Assembly (NCBI RefSeq): GCF_043290135.1
Contig: NC_134710.1
Location: 139,572,332-139,636,331 of the forward strand
DNA length: 64,000 nt
Reading direction: 5' to 3'
Source of the DNA: Rhipicephalus microplus
Taxonomy: Eukaryota > Arthropoda > Arachnida > Ixodida > Ixodidae
Positions 47,033-60,595 of the stretch are shown piece by piece. Positions within the stretch are counted from its first letter, which is position 1, and every line of letters begins with the position of its first letter. The notes under the pieces were generated by a model that did no database searches, was not told the origin of the DNA, and worked only from the letters and a program-made list of their open reading frames with translations. The translations under genes and the position numbers were made by a program.

Positions 47033-47152
47033 GATGAACTCAGGTCCATCCTGCGGAAACTTGAGCAACACCTAGAGTCCCAGGAGAGTTCTCAAACAAA
47101 GGTGGACTCTGATTCGTCTCCTCTCAAAAAGAAAATAGCCAAGAAGAAGTGA
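47033..47152 (+). CDS. Jarid2: Jarid2 terminal coding exon and stop codon
   Basis: The last coding exon starts Asp-Glu-Leu-Arg-Ser-Ile-Leu after a CTACAAG acceptor and encodes 39 residues plus TGA at 47150-47152. The first half is a predicted amphipathic helix equivalent to the Asp-Glu-Leu helix that follows the zinc finger in the family. The second half is Ser/Asp-rich and ends in two lysine clusters (KKK, then KKK at the stop), a possible nuclear localisation signal. Joined from 17167, the eight certain exons sum to exactly 1000 bases (one leading base plus 333 codons including stop), which strongly supports every splice call. The tail is much shorter than the vertebrate Jarid2 C-terminus as I remember it. 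Confidence 0.9.
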   Translation, partial: DELRSILRKLEQHLESQESSQTKVDSDSSPLKKKIAKKK

Positions 47153-47773
47153 ACATGGAAGAAATTGCTGGTCAACACTGTGGGGTTCATGATGTATATT
47201 CTATTTGGTGCAGGACTTTAAAAATCAAATGTGTTGACATTGGAATATTACTAGTTATAGGGACACTGTTTATGCTTTTTGTTAGGAGCAAGGGCAGCTT
47301 CAGAATATTTCTGTGAGAGGGTTAGAGGTTAAAGGTTTTCTTTTTCATTGGTGGTGCAGCCGGGCTTAGGCTGCTTTCCCCCTTGCACCCTTTAGGTCCC
47401 CCTGATTTAGGGCTGATTGCTGTTTGGTGTGGAAAAGTGTCCATTTTGCTTGGCATGCAGAGGAGCTTGTAGAGTTCACTTGCTTATTTGTATGCTTCAC
47501 TGGTTGTCCAAGTCCTATGCCAACTAATAATGAAGTGAAGCCTCTCAAGTGAAACTGGGGAGTAGGTATACTACAGGACTGTGATATAGCTGCGTTGATA
47601 GGTTACCTCTCAAGGTGATGGGGTATGTTTGTGCAACTGTACAAGTTCTACTTTATGCATATTCCGTGCCTCCTATTTTTAATGAAGTTTCAATGTACTG
47701 CAGCTGTGTCATAGCATCATATTTCATTTACATTTTATCAATTTTGCATGTGTTTACTTACTCTGTGGTTCTT

Positions 47774-48013
47774 GCCCCGCTGTGGTGGTCTAGTGGCTAA
47801 GGTACTCGGCTGCTGACCCGCAGGTCACGGGTTCGAATCCCGGCTGCGGCGGCTGCGTTTCCGATGGAGGCGGAAATGTTGTAGGCCCGTGTGCTCAGAT
47901 TTGGGTGCACGTTAAAGAACCTCAGGTGGTCGAAATTTCCGGAGCCCTCCACTACGGCGTCTCTCATAATCATATGGTGGTTTCGGGACGTTAAACCCCA
48001 CATATCAATCATC
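47774..48013 (+). mobile_element. Ruka-type SINE with 12-bp target duplication
   Basis: Full copy with head, B-box GGTTCGAATCCC and tail. Flanked by ACTCTGTGGTTC at 47760-47771 and 48016-48027. It lies about 600 bases after the Jarid2 stop, so it may be transcribed in the 3' UTR. Confidence 0.93.
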
Positions 48014-48561
48014 GAACTCTGTGGTTCAGTGAATGGGCTTCATAATATGGTTATATCTGTGACATCATAGTTTGATTCAGGTACTTTCTTTCATGTGCTA
48101 TGTCATGACTACATGGCATGTTTCATTTTACTACAGTAGTCTGAAATTTTATTTTCATTTTTTATTTTTTTGGTAATAACTTGAGCACAAGTAAGTGGTA
48201 CAAAAAAATATGCATTCACAGACACAACACCCTCAGTGTATTTTTTTATTGATTTTTTTCTCCTTCTGTAGCACCTATATTCACTACTGCCATCATAAAC
48301 TCCGGTAGTTGCTGTTTCAGGAAATAGTTGTCAATTTAAAAATCTTAATTTGGGGTTAACATCAGCCTCTTAACATTCACTTGGAAATAGCAGTGTTAAT
48401 GCCAGAACAGAATATTATATAAACTTTACAAGAGGCAGCTAGATTCCAACTGTGTTCCGATTTGACAGCCTCAGAAGCTGTTCAAACGTCTAATTTGAGT
48501 CATGTGGTTTTATGAAAGTTCAGAAAAACATGTAATTTATTGCTGTGATAGTTCGTACTCT

Positions 48562-49151
48562 TAAAGGGTTCCTGCAACACTTCTCTAAGTAGCTACAGAA
48601 TGGATTCTTTAAAGGCGCTTATTGCCTCAGGAATTCACCGCCATAAAAATTTGCAAAATCTATCAAATACGAGCAGGGTTACAGAGATTTGTCGCATACT
48701 GCTATCGCATTTTCTTTTCTCTTGTCCTAACGAAAGCACTGGAATCAAAGCAGGGAAGGATGGCATGGAGTAATAAAATGTATCGCGCTTTGGGATGTTG
48801 ATCACTTTTTCTGCTTTTTTTTTTTTTTTTTTTTTTCAAATGCGCGGTTTTCAGTGCGATCGCACGAACGCGTGTGGGCTAGTCGCGGCCTCCCACAGCG
48901 GCCCCAGTGACAACCGAGGGCACCATGTACAAATAAGCTAATGACTGGTACTAGGCCTGAGACGTAGCGATTTTGAACCAGTAGCGTCATTTGTCGAGAG
49001 AAAACGATTTTTTGCTGACTTCAAAGATTTATTGTAAATTCAAGGCCGTGTGCTGCGCTATAATATTCACAGTCACATGCGTTCTCAGGAGCATCGATTA
49101 CCAATCAGCAGCGTTTTTTAACCATACTCAAAAAGTGTTGCAGGGCCCCTA
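48562..49151 (+). mobile_element. Full-length MITE of the GCAACAC family
   Basis: The left end TTAAAGGGTTCCTGCAACAC and the right end CAAAAAGTGTTGCAGGGCCC are inverted repeats. Inner blocks match 19707-20284 and the reverse of 11074-11655. A T run of about 23 lies at 48815-48837. Confidence 0.82.
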
Positions 49152-50004
49152 CAAGAGAGAGAACTAAAATGAAATTCTTGATCAGGCTCAACAGGTGGGT
49201 GTATTGCTCTTTGAGAACATTGGCGGTGTTTGTTTCGTGCTCTATATAGAAATTTTATGACCATGCTTCTTTGTTAGTATAAATTATTCTTTCCATTTGA
49301 TAGCAGTTACCACTTTCCACTAAACAACACACCATTGAGCTGTATGTTTCGTCTTGTCATCCCATTTCCTCTATCGCACAATTTTTTAGTGTCCCAAGTT
49401 CGATACTCATGGACAGTCTCCATCACAGCACTATGATGACACAGCAAGTATAGATGTGATCCTGGAACGCTGAACTCTCCATTGATTGGCACAAAAAACT
49501 TCAAAGGTGCTATTGTGTTCTTAGAATCAGCTATCTTGGAATCACGTTTGAACCTGCGGCATTTGCAAAGTGCACACATATTTAGAAAGATTTTTCGCAT
49601 TCTTTTAGTCCATATTCTTTCGCACAAAAAGACTATAGGGCACTTTTACCTTCTTTTTCTTGATGCTTTTTATCGATATTTATTTCTCTTAAAAGTCCTA
49701 GAGGAGTGCAAATGTTGGAAACGATGTTGCAAAAGAAGCACTTCGTGAATTATATGCAGAGTGCTGTGTGTCTGTCTTTCTGTGTCCCCATCTTCCTGTG
49801 CCCATTTTGCCATATTTTTTTCGCCTCCCCTATTTTGTACCATTCCGGTGTAATGCCCTGCCACAGCAGTCGCCTACCATGTCAGTCCTTTTCCTTGCAG
49901 ATAAACGAAAGACTGCAAAGCTAGAATACCCCTTGAGTTCGTTTCAAGATAAAATGGTGAGGGGTATATTGCTGCTATAGTACTGCAGGGCATCAGTAAA
50001 AGCC

Positions 50005-50904
50005 TGTATAAGTATACTAGAAGAAATCTACAGCTCATCCAATAAAGAAGGGTGTAAGGCAGGGTTACACGATCTCTCTAGTGCTATTAACCACGTGTTT
50101 ACAGGAGGTTTTCAGGGCACTAGATTGGAAAGTAAATGGAGAGTACCCTGGTTACCTGCGATTTGCGGATGACATTGCCTTGATGAGTAACTCAGGGGAC
50201 GAATTAAAGCTAATGATTACTGTACTGGACACGGAAAACTGAATAGTAAGTCTGAAAATGAATACGCATAAAACTAAAGTAATGTGCAAGTCTCTTCAGA
50301 AAACGGTGCTTTGCAATAGGTGGCGAGACACTGGAAGTTGTCTGCTTAGGACAGGTTGTAACTGCGGAGCCAAGCTATGAGAGTGAAATAACTGGAATAC
50401 GGATGAGGTAGATGATATTCAGCAAGCATTCTCAAATCATTACTGGCAAATTGCCACTATCCCTCAAGAGGAAAGGTATATAACAGCTGCATCTTACCGG
50501 TTCTTACCATAGGGAGCAGAAACCTGCAGGCTTACAAAGAGGGTTCAGTTTAAACTGAGGACGACGCAGCAAGCAATGGAAAGGAAAATGATAAATGTAA
50601 CCTCAAGAGATGGGAAGAGAGCAGTGTGGGTCAGGGAATAAGCCGCGGTTAAGGATATCATAGTTGAAATCAAGAGGAAGGAATGGACACGCGCATAGGA
50701 AGGATAACCGCTGCTCATTAAAGGTTACTGACTAGATTCCAAAAGAAGGCAAATGCGTAAGAGGGAGACATAAAATTATGTGGACAGTGAGATTAAAAAA
50801 GTTTCCAGGTATAACGTGGCTGCAGAAAGCGCAGAACCGTGTTGATTGAAGAAAGGCCTTTGCCCTGCAGCAAGCGTACTTTGGCTGACGATGATGGTGA
50901 TGAG
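50005..50904 (+). pseudogene. Second RTE-type retrotransposon relic
   Basis: Same order of blocks as 1275-2190: the RQG region (50054-50110), LRFADDIALMSNSGDE (50155-50205), a SLKRKVYNS-like stretch (50460), ETCRLTKRVQ (50520) and AMERKMINVT (50575), with many stops and frameshifts. The FADD motif is intact here, unlike in the first copy, although the gene is dead. It ends with the GATGATGGTGATGA tail near 50890. Confidence 0.8.
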
Positions 50905-51530
50905 TACTATGCTCTGCAGGGGTGAAGATAGGATTAATTTCCATATTGTTAATTAGTCTGCACTTCACAGTTTGTCCTATTTCTTCATAATCAAGCAGTA
51001 TGAATTTTAGTGCCACTGCTTATAAGGTGTGAAGTAAGATTGGTCATGTGATTTCGAACCATGCTTTCTTTAATCAATGTCAATACCTTTTTATTTTTTT
51101 AAGAGACATACTAAAGGAGACAAGCAAAAGACAAACTTCTGTCTTCTTTGGTCATAACACCTTGGCATAATGCAAATGAAATACGACGCACATCAATTGT
51201 CATGTGACAGTTATTTCATCCCTTCATTGTAAAAATGTGTTCATGGTATGTGTTCATATTGTTAGGCTCAGTGTCTGATTTTTGTTATTGAAGCAGTGTA
51301 ATTTCTTGACAGATTCTTTACGAAAAAAAAAATGTTATAGTATTCGTACATAATGGTAATTTTACAGAACGTAAGATTTTGCTTTTATGACTATTTATTG
51401 GAACAGTAAGAAGTGAAACAGAAAGTCTTTGCCACATCACACAGAGGAGACCTACACTCTCTTATTGATGCATTTGTAATGAAGCTGAGGAGGATGTCGT
51501 TCAGCTGGCCTAAAATAAGTCAGCTGTAGT

Positions 51531-51630
51531 AGATGTGGTGTGAAGCTTTTAAAATTTAAGCCTAAACACTATACCTGGCCAGATGTGGTGTGAAGCTTTT
51601 AAAGTTTAAGCCTAAACACTATACCTGGCC
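51531..51630. repeat. 50-bp tandem duplication, two units
   Basis: 51531-51580 and 51581-51630 differ at one base. Confidence 0.95.
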
Positions 51631-52092
51631 AGAAGTGTTATTATGTCTAAAGCTTGGTTATATATTTCAACGGAACTATTTCCAAGACGCTCTGTAAATA
51701 GGATACTAATGTTAAATATTACAGTGCTGTGAATTGTGTAAATAATTCTGTTGAACTGTGCATGAGCTCACTTTTCATGTAGATACGTATCTTTTATTGT
51801 TATGCAGGTAATATGGGCTAAATGAGCTGTAATAACTTTTAAAAAACTAGATTATAATTTGCAAACATATAAGCCAACACAAGCCTTAAGAGTTTAAAAG
51901 CCATGCGTTTCAACTTCTGAATTTTGTGCTTTTACATCAAGCCACCTCTACGATTAAATGACATAGTCAAGGAATTGTTCTATGCACTCCAAACAATTCT
52001 AAATGGGGACCACTGTGCAGTTTTAACATTGGATCAAGTATTTAGCTTGTGAGACAGTTTAGCCAAAATGTGTCAACAGTCATTGCATCAGC

Positions 52093-52375
52093 CTATAGCC
52101 GCTTGATATGCACAAATTTTACAGCGAAAGCTGTTATGATATCAAAACTTTGGTCACGCACTGCCGTAGTTGGCCGCCGCCGGTGTCTGTAACCACAACA
52201 CACGAAATTAGAAAAAAAAAAACCTAGTACCAATGACACAGCGGGGCTTGAACTCGGGTTCGCTGGGTGCCAGCCCAGTATTCTACCACGCCAGTGCTTG
52301 GGACTTGTTGGCAAACTTGCCTTAGGCAGGCTTAATGTCGGGAAAGCAATCGCATTAATACGAATTATAAAGCGT
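52093..52375 (-). mobile_element. tRNA-headed SINE, third family
   Basis: The minus strand carries CACTGGCGTGGTAGAATACT (A-box) and CCCAGCGAACCCGAGTTCAA (B-box), preceded by a GCGATTGCTTTCCCGACATT block and followed by a TACCAACTTTTGATATCA-like tail (52135-52160). Same general plan as the element at 61820-62320. Confidence 0.65.
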
Positions 52376-54989
52376 TTTAAAACAGCGAAAGAACAACCAG
52401 TCGTCACACGAATGGCGTAACGAGTGGGTCATCCAATGCTTCAACCCATTACAAAAGCTTGTTCTTGTTCACCTATTAACTGTGGTGCTTACCCACTTTG
52501 GGCACAATTTCTCATCGTCATCAGCCACTGTGTCAACAATTGGCACGAAACCCTTGCAAGTGTTTAGCTGATACCACAGAAGAATGACGAAAAATAGCAT
52601 GCGAATGCCAGCCTACTACACAAAAATTTTTACTATTAATGCCATAATGGGTATCTAGCAAGTATGCTTGCAGCAGTTATCCAATGAGAGTTTAGAAACG
52701 GCTCTAAAAGGCCGCTCTTCTAGCTTTCCCTGTGACTGTGCTGCACCTTCCGTGCAAGCTGGGCGTTTCTTTAGCTTTTAATGTTTGCATGAATAGTTTT
52801 GGAACTAATAAAAAAATAATGATATCATTTCTGAAAAATTGACTTAATTCATGAATTGTGTATAATTATAAAAGTTGTCATCCCTGAAAAGTAGCAAATT
52901 TTTTAGGAACATGTTTTCTATTTTAATCTGGAATAGTTCCATTGTTCCAATGTTAGTATCATATGAACATAACTTTGTTAAGATAGTAAACCAATTGCAT
53001 CTACATTGCTGACTAAATATTCTTCTCAACTGTTTTCTTTTTACTCCACACACTGTACTAGCATTATGCATGAAATTTATTGCTTTATATTTAAAACATT
53101 GTTACCTGAAGTCATAAATACTACATGTTGCATTCCACTGGTTGTTCAAACTGAATTAATGACATTTACTTTCCTTCATGTTTTTTTGTATGCAGCTTCT
53201 CTTTTATTTGCTCATTTTTGTGTGTTATTACTACAGTTAATTTATGACCTGTTGATTTGACTATGATTCACAACATTGTCATTCCAGTATTAACCATTCT
53301 GCCATAATATTTAGACTTGCTTGTCAGGTGCCTGTTGTGTCCCTACATGTGAAAAATTTTTGATGAAATTTTAGAATTGCAACACTTTTATGTAGCTGCA
53401 AGTCTGTAGTGAAACTTTTTATTACTTTTATTTGTACATAGAACAGATCTATGTGAAGAATACAGTATTGACAACTAGGCTTCAATTTTTTTATGCACGT
53501 GTGTCTGTGTGGGGGTCTATATATTTGTTAACAGCCAGTGTGTAGTGTGGCCAATGTTCGCCTTGTATCATTGCATAAATCAACACTCAAATATTCTCGT
53601 ATTTTGTTTCTAGTTCGGACATTTCACAAAAATGCTTTGCACTCTAGGCATCTTCTTCATTATAAACTGGTGGTGAGCACAAACAAAAACATGTAATTCA
53701 TGTGATAATAATGCATTTCAAATAAGGAGTGGTTTTTCCCCTGGGTTCATCATCATTTAAAAGAATGAGGCCATGGCTCACATCCTCTCTATAGCAATGT
53801 ACAATCACACTACTTGTCAAGTTGATTTGACATGACATTTGATTGTCCTCCGCATCTGTGCCAGCATTATTTGTCCTGACGCACATTGAACTGTGACAAG
53901 AAGAAAAACGCAGTTAGAATGTGGAAACAGCAATATAGTGTTCTATTTCCTACTACTTGGAAAATGAAGCGTCTTACCGGTTATTATGCATTTAAAGTAA
54001 GAGTAAGAATCAATGGATTTTATAAAAAGTGAGGCTGTTTATTGGAGTGAGTAAAAATTAGAGTGTGAGGCCTCCCTTTTTAATATTATGAACACCCCTG
54101 CAAGCACTTGGGCTTCCTATATCACTAGTTCTGTCCGAAAGGTTGCTTGTATTAAGTGTGGCCAAATTATTAACTTTGCTGTTGCACAAGAAACATGACA
54201 AAGCTTACAAAAATTAACTTGCCCTGTCTTAAAACACTCAAATGGGGGACCTGCTTTTAGGCCTTTTTAGATTTTCTCGACTGTAACTACGAGTGATTCT
54301 CTTAGATATAAAGTTACATCTTTGCAGAACTGTATAAAGGCAGTTTCAGTGCTTTATTATCATCAGCTTTTGTGAAAGCTGACATCTATTTGGCTGAGAG
54401 CAATGCACTGTCATTAGCTGTAAAAATCCCCTGTAAACTTCCTCTAATAATATATTACATGCTGGCATAGAATTCCAAGATGCCCATTCAACATGTAAGT
54501 CTCACACATCAGACTACTAGTATTGTCATATTGTGTTGAAGTCACTTGTAGCAGTTTTTACAAGGATTATAGGGACCTTGCATCCATTTCATGTGGATGC
54601 TGCTATAGTCTTCTAATTGAGATACTGCAGCAAGAAATTTTTTATGTTTTATGACCTAATTGAGAAACAGTTGTATGCTTTAACATGAATACTTATGTTA
54701 TAGCTCAGCTCTCTGTTATTCTAGTGGTTCCAAATGTTTGGGATTGAGCAGGTCGAGCCACTTGTCCTTAAGTTGAAACAACTTGTGAAGCTTAGTGGGT
54801 AAAGCACCTCTGGTATATTAACGAAAGCTGTGCTCTAACTGTTGCAACCCAGTTTTATATTTGTGACATTGATGCAGTTATTAGTTTTCATGGTGCAAGT
54901 ACGAGGTTCAAACATTGTGACAGTTTCATTCGGTTATTATGCAAATTAGCTTATAGGTGAACTGAATACTTCAATTTCTTACAGCGCTG

Positions 54990-55400
54990 CTTGAGATCAT
55001 TGCGGCAGCAGTGAAACGATAGAGCACGTTCTTTGTCTCTGCCCTCGTTACAGCATGCAAAGACAGCAGCTAGCTGCTGCATTTGCTTGCCTTGACGACA
55101 GACCCTTGTCAGAATAGTTAGTGCTTGAAAGGCGACATAATCTGTCTTCGCACAGAAAATCAGTGAAGGCCTTATTGAACTTTTTGCGTGGTAGTGGCCT
55201 ATTAAATAGGCTATAGCACCCCAGATCACTTTTTTTTTCTTTTCTCTTTCACGTGTCTATTTTGCTCTTCGCTTTCTTTCCCATTTTTATTTCCCATTCT
55301 CTCTTCCCTTATTTCAGGGTAGCAAACCAGACGCTTCAATTTTTGGTTAACCTCTCAGCCTTTCCCTTATTTTATTCCCTCTATTTAATTTCTTACTGAA
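54990..55400 (+). pseudogene. I/R1-type LINE C-terminus and 3' UTR
   Basis: The frame HCGSSETIEHVLCLCPRYSM, then QRQQLAAAFACLDDRPLSE, a stop, then LVLERRHNLSSHRKSVKALL and NFLRGSGLLNR gives the Cys/His end of a LINE with RNase H-type tail, common in ticks. One in-frame stop after DDRPLSE. The following pyrimidine-rich stretch (55230-55400), with GGGTAGCAAACCAGACGCTT, is the usual 3' UTR of this family. Confidence 0.8.
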
Positions 55401-55746
55401 CAGTGCTTTTGCATCTTGCTGCCCTGTGCAAGCTTTCATCATTAGCAGCTGTGTGTGCTTGCCACTCAAGGTTATCATAAAAAGCGTGTAGGAACATCAA
55501 CCACCATGGATTGCTATGTAACTAGCGGCTCATAATAATACACTAATAATACATAATAATACACTATGTGTAATACATAGGAAGTGATGTCTCCTCTCGT
55601 GTGTGCGTATTGATGGGATCTACGATGATGTTTGGTGTTCTACATTGTAACTAAGCGAACAGCACTTGGCTGTTGCTAAACTAAGCAAAAGAAAGTAATC
55701 ATGTGAGCTTAACATGTGTATGTCCAATCGATGTAATACCGAGGAT

Positions 55747-55985
55747 ACATGGGCACTTTTCATGGTGATCAAGGCTGATCCAGATCTGGTACTGCGACAT
55801 GGTCACATTTAATTGCAATCAGGCCCTATCGGTATCAAGATAATTACGATAAACTAATCGTGATTTGGCTGTCGTCTGCCCCAAGCTCGATCAGGATTAT
55901 ACTGGACCGTATAGACTGCATTGGTCTTGGTCAAGAAGCCATTTACTGTTTGGCCTTGATCGCGATCAAAAGTGCCTGTGTGACA
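55747..55985. mobile_element. Short palindromic MITE
   Basis: The left end ACATGGGCACTTTTCATGGT continues GATCAAGGC; the right end reversed is ACACAGGCACTTTTGATCGC and continues GATCAAGGC. About 239 bp; several further GATCAAG/CTTGATC motifs inside. Confidence 0.75.
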
Positions 55986-58900
55986 CCGGTGCTATAATTT
56001 TCTGAGCATCCATATGAGGAGACTTCATAGTAAAGTGTTCATGCTTTGTATTTTTTATGCACAGTAATGTTTGTTGTGTTGTTTCGTGAACATACCACGT
56101 GCTTTTCTCCCTGCCTGCACTTCATTGTTTTATTGCTTTTCTACTGTGTTCACTGGGGCGCTTTATTCAAAGCTCATGGCTGTATATTTGGACATACCTT
56201 TGGAGCAAAGGCTTTATTGTTACCACCTTCGTACGGTCACTTTTTTTTTTGTATATGAATGGGCCTTTCGTGGTATTCAAACATTATTCTTTTCTTTAAG
56301 TGTTAAAGGATCAGTTATTACTAAAAAAATCAAGTGTTACAGCTTATTCGAGGGTTCACTGCTAGCATTCAGTTGCATTAATTTTTTACAGCCACGAAGT
56401 GCTTTTGTCACATTTCATTTGTGAAAATAGTCATCTATGTGTCTTCACCACTGTCCTGCTTATCTTTCTTAGTGAGGGCTTTATTTTGTGCGATAGTAAA
56501 TATTGCTGTGAACTGCATGCTGTATATCTGCTATTGTTGGCAGTCTCAGGAACAGAGACAAATGTTCTCACAGTTGTGAAATGTAGTTAACCTTTACTGT
56601 GAATGTGCTGGCTGTGCATTCGAAGGAGGCACACAAAACTGATCTTATATTGGGCGTGAGGCGCACCACTGGAGGCGTGGGTGTTGCAATCGCTGTGACG
56701 TGCAGGGTTGGATCACGTGATCTCGCCTCACTTTGGGGAAAGAAAGCTGGCGGTTGGATGCGTTGTTTTTACCGTGATTTAGCGGTGTTTTCGTTTTTGA
56801 ACAGTGTTGTTTTGCTCTGACTTCATGTGTGCGGAATTCTGCAGACTGCACCATCTGGAAAATTGCAGTAAAAGTTACTGCTGGCGTGCTACAGTGCACT
56901 ACGTACGCAATGCCACTGTCATGGCTGCTGGCAGTGCAACTGTCACCTCTCTCTTTCTTTGTTGTTGTGGCTGTTATTTCGAGCCCATGGGGTTAAAATG
57001 AGCACCAACCATGAATGTTCACATAAAAGGGGACGTATTAGTTTCCGAATGGGAGCCTCGTTCACAATAAAAAACGAATGTCAAACAGTCCGATTATGTA
57101 TATTTTAAAATAGGACGCAGTTGCGTACATGTGGAAGTTGCCGTCATTACATTCAAGAATGTACGCTGTTGTCTGACTTGTCAAAAAGTCGAGATATAGA
57201 CTGGAACTGCATTTCTTTTCCCTTTTGTTAATTTTACCTTATTCCGGTCTACTTAGTGGCCAGTTGCGTCTTCGTGAATCGGCCAGCGCGTTTGACGAAA
57301 CCTTTTTTACATTGTACATGTACGGCTCCATTCTTTACTAAAGCTTACTTCTCTCGCCAAGGAAACTTTTACACCAAGCACCCTTCGTTTTCCCCCGTTG
57401 TATATAGCGCACAAAATAACCGGTCTACCACATCTGCCTCCCTCGGCCCAATTATAATCTAGGTGGTGCCCCCTTTGAAAAAAATTTTTGCCAACAACCC
57501 CATTGTTCGCGACTTCAGCTTGCAGGGTTTCACGCCTATAGATTATGTTTGTAGAATTGGCCCGTAGCTGCTGTCACTTCCTCTAAAAATGTTGTTTTGA
57601 TCTACATGCAAAAACATGGCCAGCTTCGAAAACTGATTCATCTTTTAAGAGTTGCCATGAAATATCACACAGCTTATGAATGAAGCTTTAAAAAAAACTG
57701 GACACAGCCTGTTTTACTGAAACATGAAATTGGTGTTTAGATCACAGTACGCAAGACTTTGCCATATGCTCATTCGATTGCAAAAAATGATACGGCTAGG
57801 CGTTCGCTTTATCTATCCCGATTTACCCTTTTGTTGAAGCTCTAGACCTAAACCAATCATTCATAATTTTCACCCATGTATGGCCCTATGGGGATCGAAT
57901 ATGCAATTCGTGACCACCGTAGGAATTTCACGCAATAAATATTAAGACCGTGCCACAGAGAAAAGTTACAACTCTGGATGAAACAAGCGCGTGCGTGATT
58001 CTCACGTTTGCCCACAATCACAACAGAATGGTTGCGGCTGTTAAAATGATGTGTTACTTCCCACAAAGCAGGGAATCTGCTGGCGCTGTGCTTTGTAGGG
58101 CTATGTGTATGTGTGCTAAACAAAAATGTAAATTTACGCATGCTTGTCAACCGTGGCCTGTCTTTGGATGCAAACCTACAATGAATGAAGTAGCGTGGTT
58201 GCGTGCATTTCTTGCAGCAAAGACAAGTTTCTTTATTGTTAATACCCATTTGATACTTCGATTCGACACGGAATAAGTCCTTACCTTTTACAAAAGCAGC
58301 GTCCTGGGCCCCGTGGTTTTCGTTTAGGTGGCCATAGAATGACATTGGCAGTCAGGCTTTATGAGAAGCGTAACACTTTTCCAGGGCAGTTATTTAGCAT
58401 GTCGTTCAGTCGGAAAAGAAGCAGTAGCAGTATTTTACTGATTCCGTTAAGTGAAGTACAAGAATAAAAATAAAAAAAGGAGGCGTGAAAGCGGTTGCAG
58501 CCGAGAGGGCGGGGGAGCAATCCAACAATCCAACCATGCATGTCACGGGGATGCCTCCACATGGTGACGCTACGGTATGTCCTCGCACCCAATATTTTAG
58601 TTTAGGATGGGTTGGGGTTACATATGTTGAGGATTTCACTTGAGTGTCATCACTACTGGACCTCTGAATCAGGAGCAGCAGCATTTGTGTGTTTCATGTT
58701 TTGTGTAATCAGCTATGCAGCTAGCAAGTGGTTCTACAAGAACAGGGTACTGGTAACTTCTGGTGTTTACAACCATCACTCTACAAAGCCAAAGACAGTT
58801 GTAACTCTTGTTAGGGCTGCAAGATCACTTTCTGCTTAGAGTATCTAAGAGAACGTTAGCTTAACAGATTGTTAATGTTCGCAGGAATGCTATAATCTTG

Positions 58901-60162
58901 TGTGCGCACATGCACATTATACTTGTACCAGTTACCGTGGCACTGTTCACTTTAATGTGGAAAAGCAAAGGATTCTTGTCTAAGCTAATGAAAATATGGC
59001 ATTTATTGCCCTTATTTTGCCCTGCCTTTAGTATGGGCATTCATTTCACATATTAGGAGTCAGGCTTCCATGGAGCATAAGTTATTACTGCTGTATTTAT
59101 ATTGGAACATATTTTCTGTTTTTATCATGGAAGCTGTTTTTATTCAAAAAGGTATAATTCTCTGCAATTTGTCTGCCAAGAAGCTCTTTGAAGACGTAAT
59201 GTATGCTTAGGAGCACCCCCAGAACTGTAATGAGGAGTTCCAATAAAAGTTACACTGAAAACCAGCATTTCATTTTCAGATTTTCCAAATATTTTGCTAA
59301 TGCCAGTTCAAGTAATTACTTTTTCTTTTACATGAACTTTAGTTGTAGGATGCAGGAGCCAATTTTTCAACTTGTGGGTGTGTGAATGCATGTGGAAAAT
59401 ACAGCAGTGGTGGCGCAGGAATTGCTGAAGAATGAAACCATTTATATACACAAAATTCTTCAGGGATAAATGTTGATGAGCTATTACTGATGTCTATTTG
59501 GGTAAGGGTCTCCATAATAACACAAGCTATGCAAGGTCATTTGACCATTTCATACATAGATTCTGCAAAAACTTGTCACCTTAAATCATTTTTAATGTGC
59601 AGATTGCTCTCATGATTCACATAATGTTTGTTTTATACAACACACTGTTTAACATGCATTGAATTGTCAATTTCATATGTATGTTTACAAGTAAACATAG
59701 CTTCATTGTATACTACGGATGTTTAAAGGAAAGAGAACTCTTTCTGTATTGCTCCTTAGCAGATTAAGTGTGTGGCAGGCGATATTCTTGTTCCCACTGT
59801 TGAAGACAGAGTGCATGTTAAACATGGACCAGTAGAATATGTGCATTGCACTCGCATTGCTCCTGCTTTTCAGCAGTATGTGGCTCTAAGAGTCATGAAC
59901 ATAGCCATTTTGTGGTGTTCCAACTGTTTGATGTACTGCAGTATTGTGTTCTGCACTGAAATTTCTCAGAGTGTAAGACACTATTGATGCATTCCTCACG
60001 TATCTTGACGCAACGTTGAGACGTTTGATTGTCATGTTTTTGGCAACTATAAGGTTTGATGTGTTGATTTTACTGTAAATATTTGTATTGGAATATATAG
60101 TGTTTTCTCTTTGCAATACGAGCTTGTATGTTCTTTATTAAGTGACCTTGAATGTTTTCTTC

Positions 60163-60190
60163 CTAAATAAACTAAAGTTTTATTGCACAT
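60163..60190 (+). promoter_or_regulatory. Candidate polyadenylation signal
   Basis: AAATAAACTAAAG followed within 20 bases by TTTTATTGCAC. The best-looking plus-strand poly(A) signal downstream of Jarid2, but 13 kb after the stop codon; it could end a different transcript. Confidence 0.3.
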
Positions 60191-60373
60191 TTTTGAAGCT
60201 ACGGTAGACATGCTATTTCAGGTACAGCCAAGTTTATCTTAATTTGGAACGTTGCCCCTTGAATTTATGCTTGAACAGAAGGTCCTGATGGATTTTCATT
60301 GTGGCAGAAGTGAAGTGCACTGTCCTGGGTGTGGACTTATCAAAAAAGTTATGAAAAAAAGATTTTAGTAACC

Positions 60374-60489
60374 AAAAAAGGTTGAGCTCGTTTACAACAG
60401 TCCACTTCGTGGGTAATACAGTTACCCATTGAAAAAAGGTTGAGCTTGTTCCCAACGGTCCGATTCACGGGTAATACAGTTGCCCATTG
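60374..60489. repeat. 58-bp tandem duplication, two units
   Basis: Units starting AAAAAAGGTTGAGCTYGTT at 60374 and 60432 with several differences, so an older duplication. Confidence 0.85.
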
Positions 60490-60534
60490 ACATCTTGACA
60501 TACTGACAGCAAGCTGATGCTCGAATGTACAATA

Positions 60535-60595
60535 GCCGGCCCCGGCGGTCGCGTTTGCTAGAGATCCGTGTACTGTGTGATGTCAGTGTATGCTG
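60535..60595 (+). mobile_element. SINE fragment
   Basis: GGCCCCGGCGGTCGCGTTT and CCGTGTACTGTGTGATGTCA are pieces of a tick SINE related to Ruka, with the part between them deleted. Confidence 0.5.

Noticed and set aside
49307..49627. 106-codon minus frame with several Cys
   Set aside because: No recognised domain, overlapped by a plus-strand frame, in intergenic sequence.
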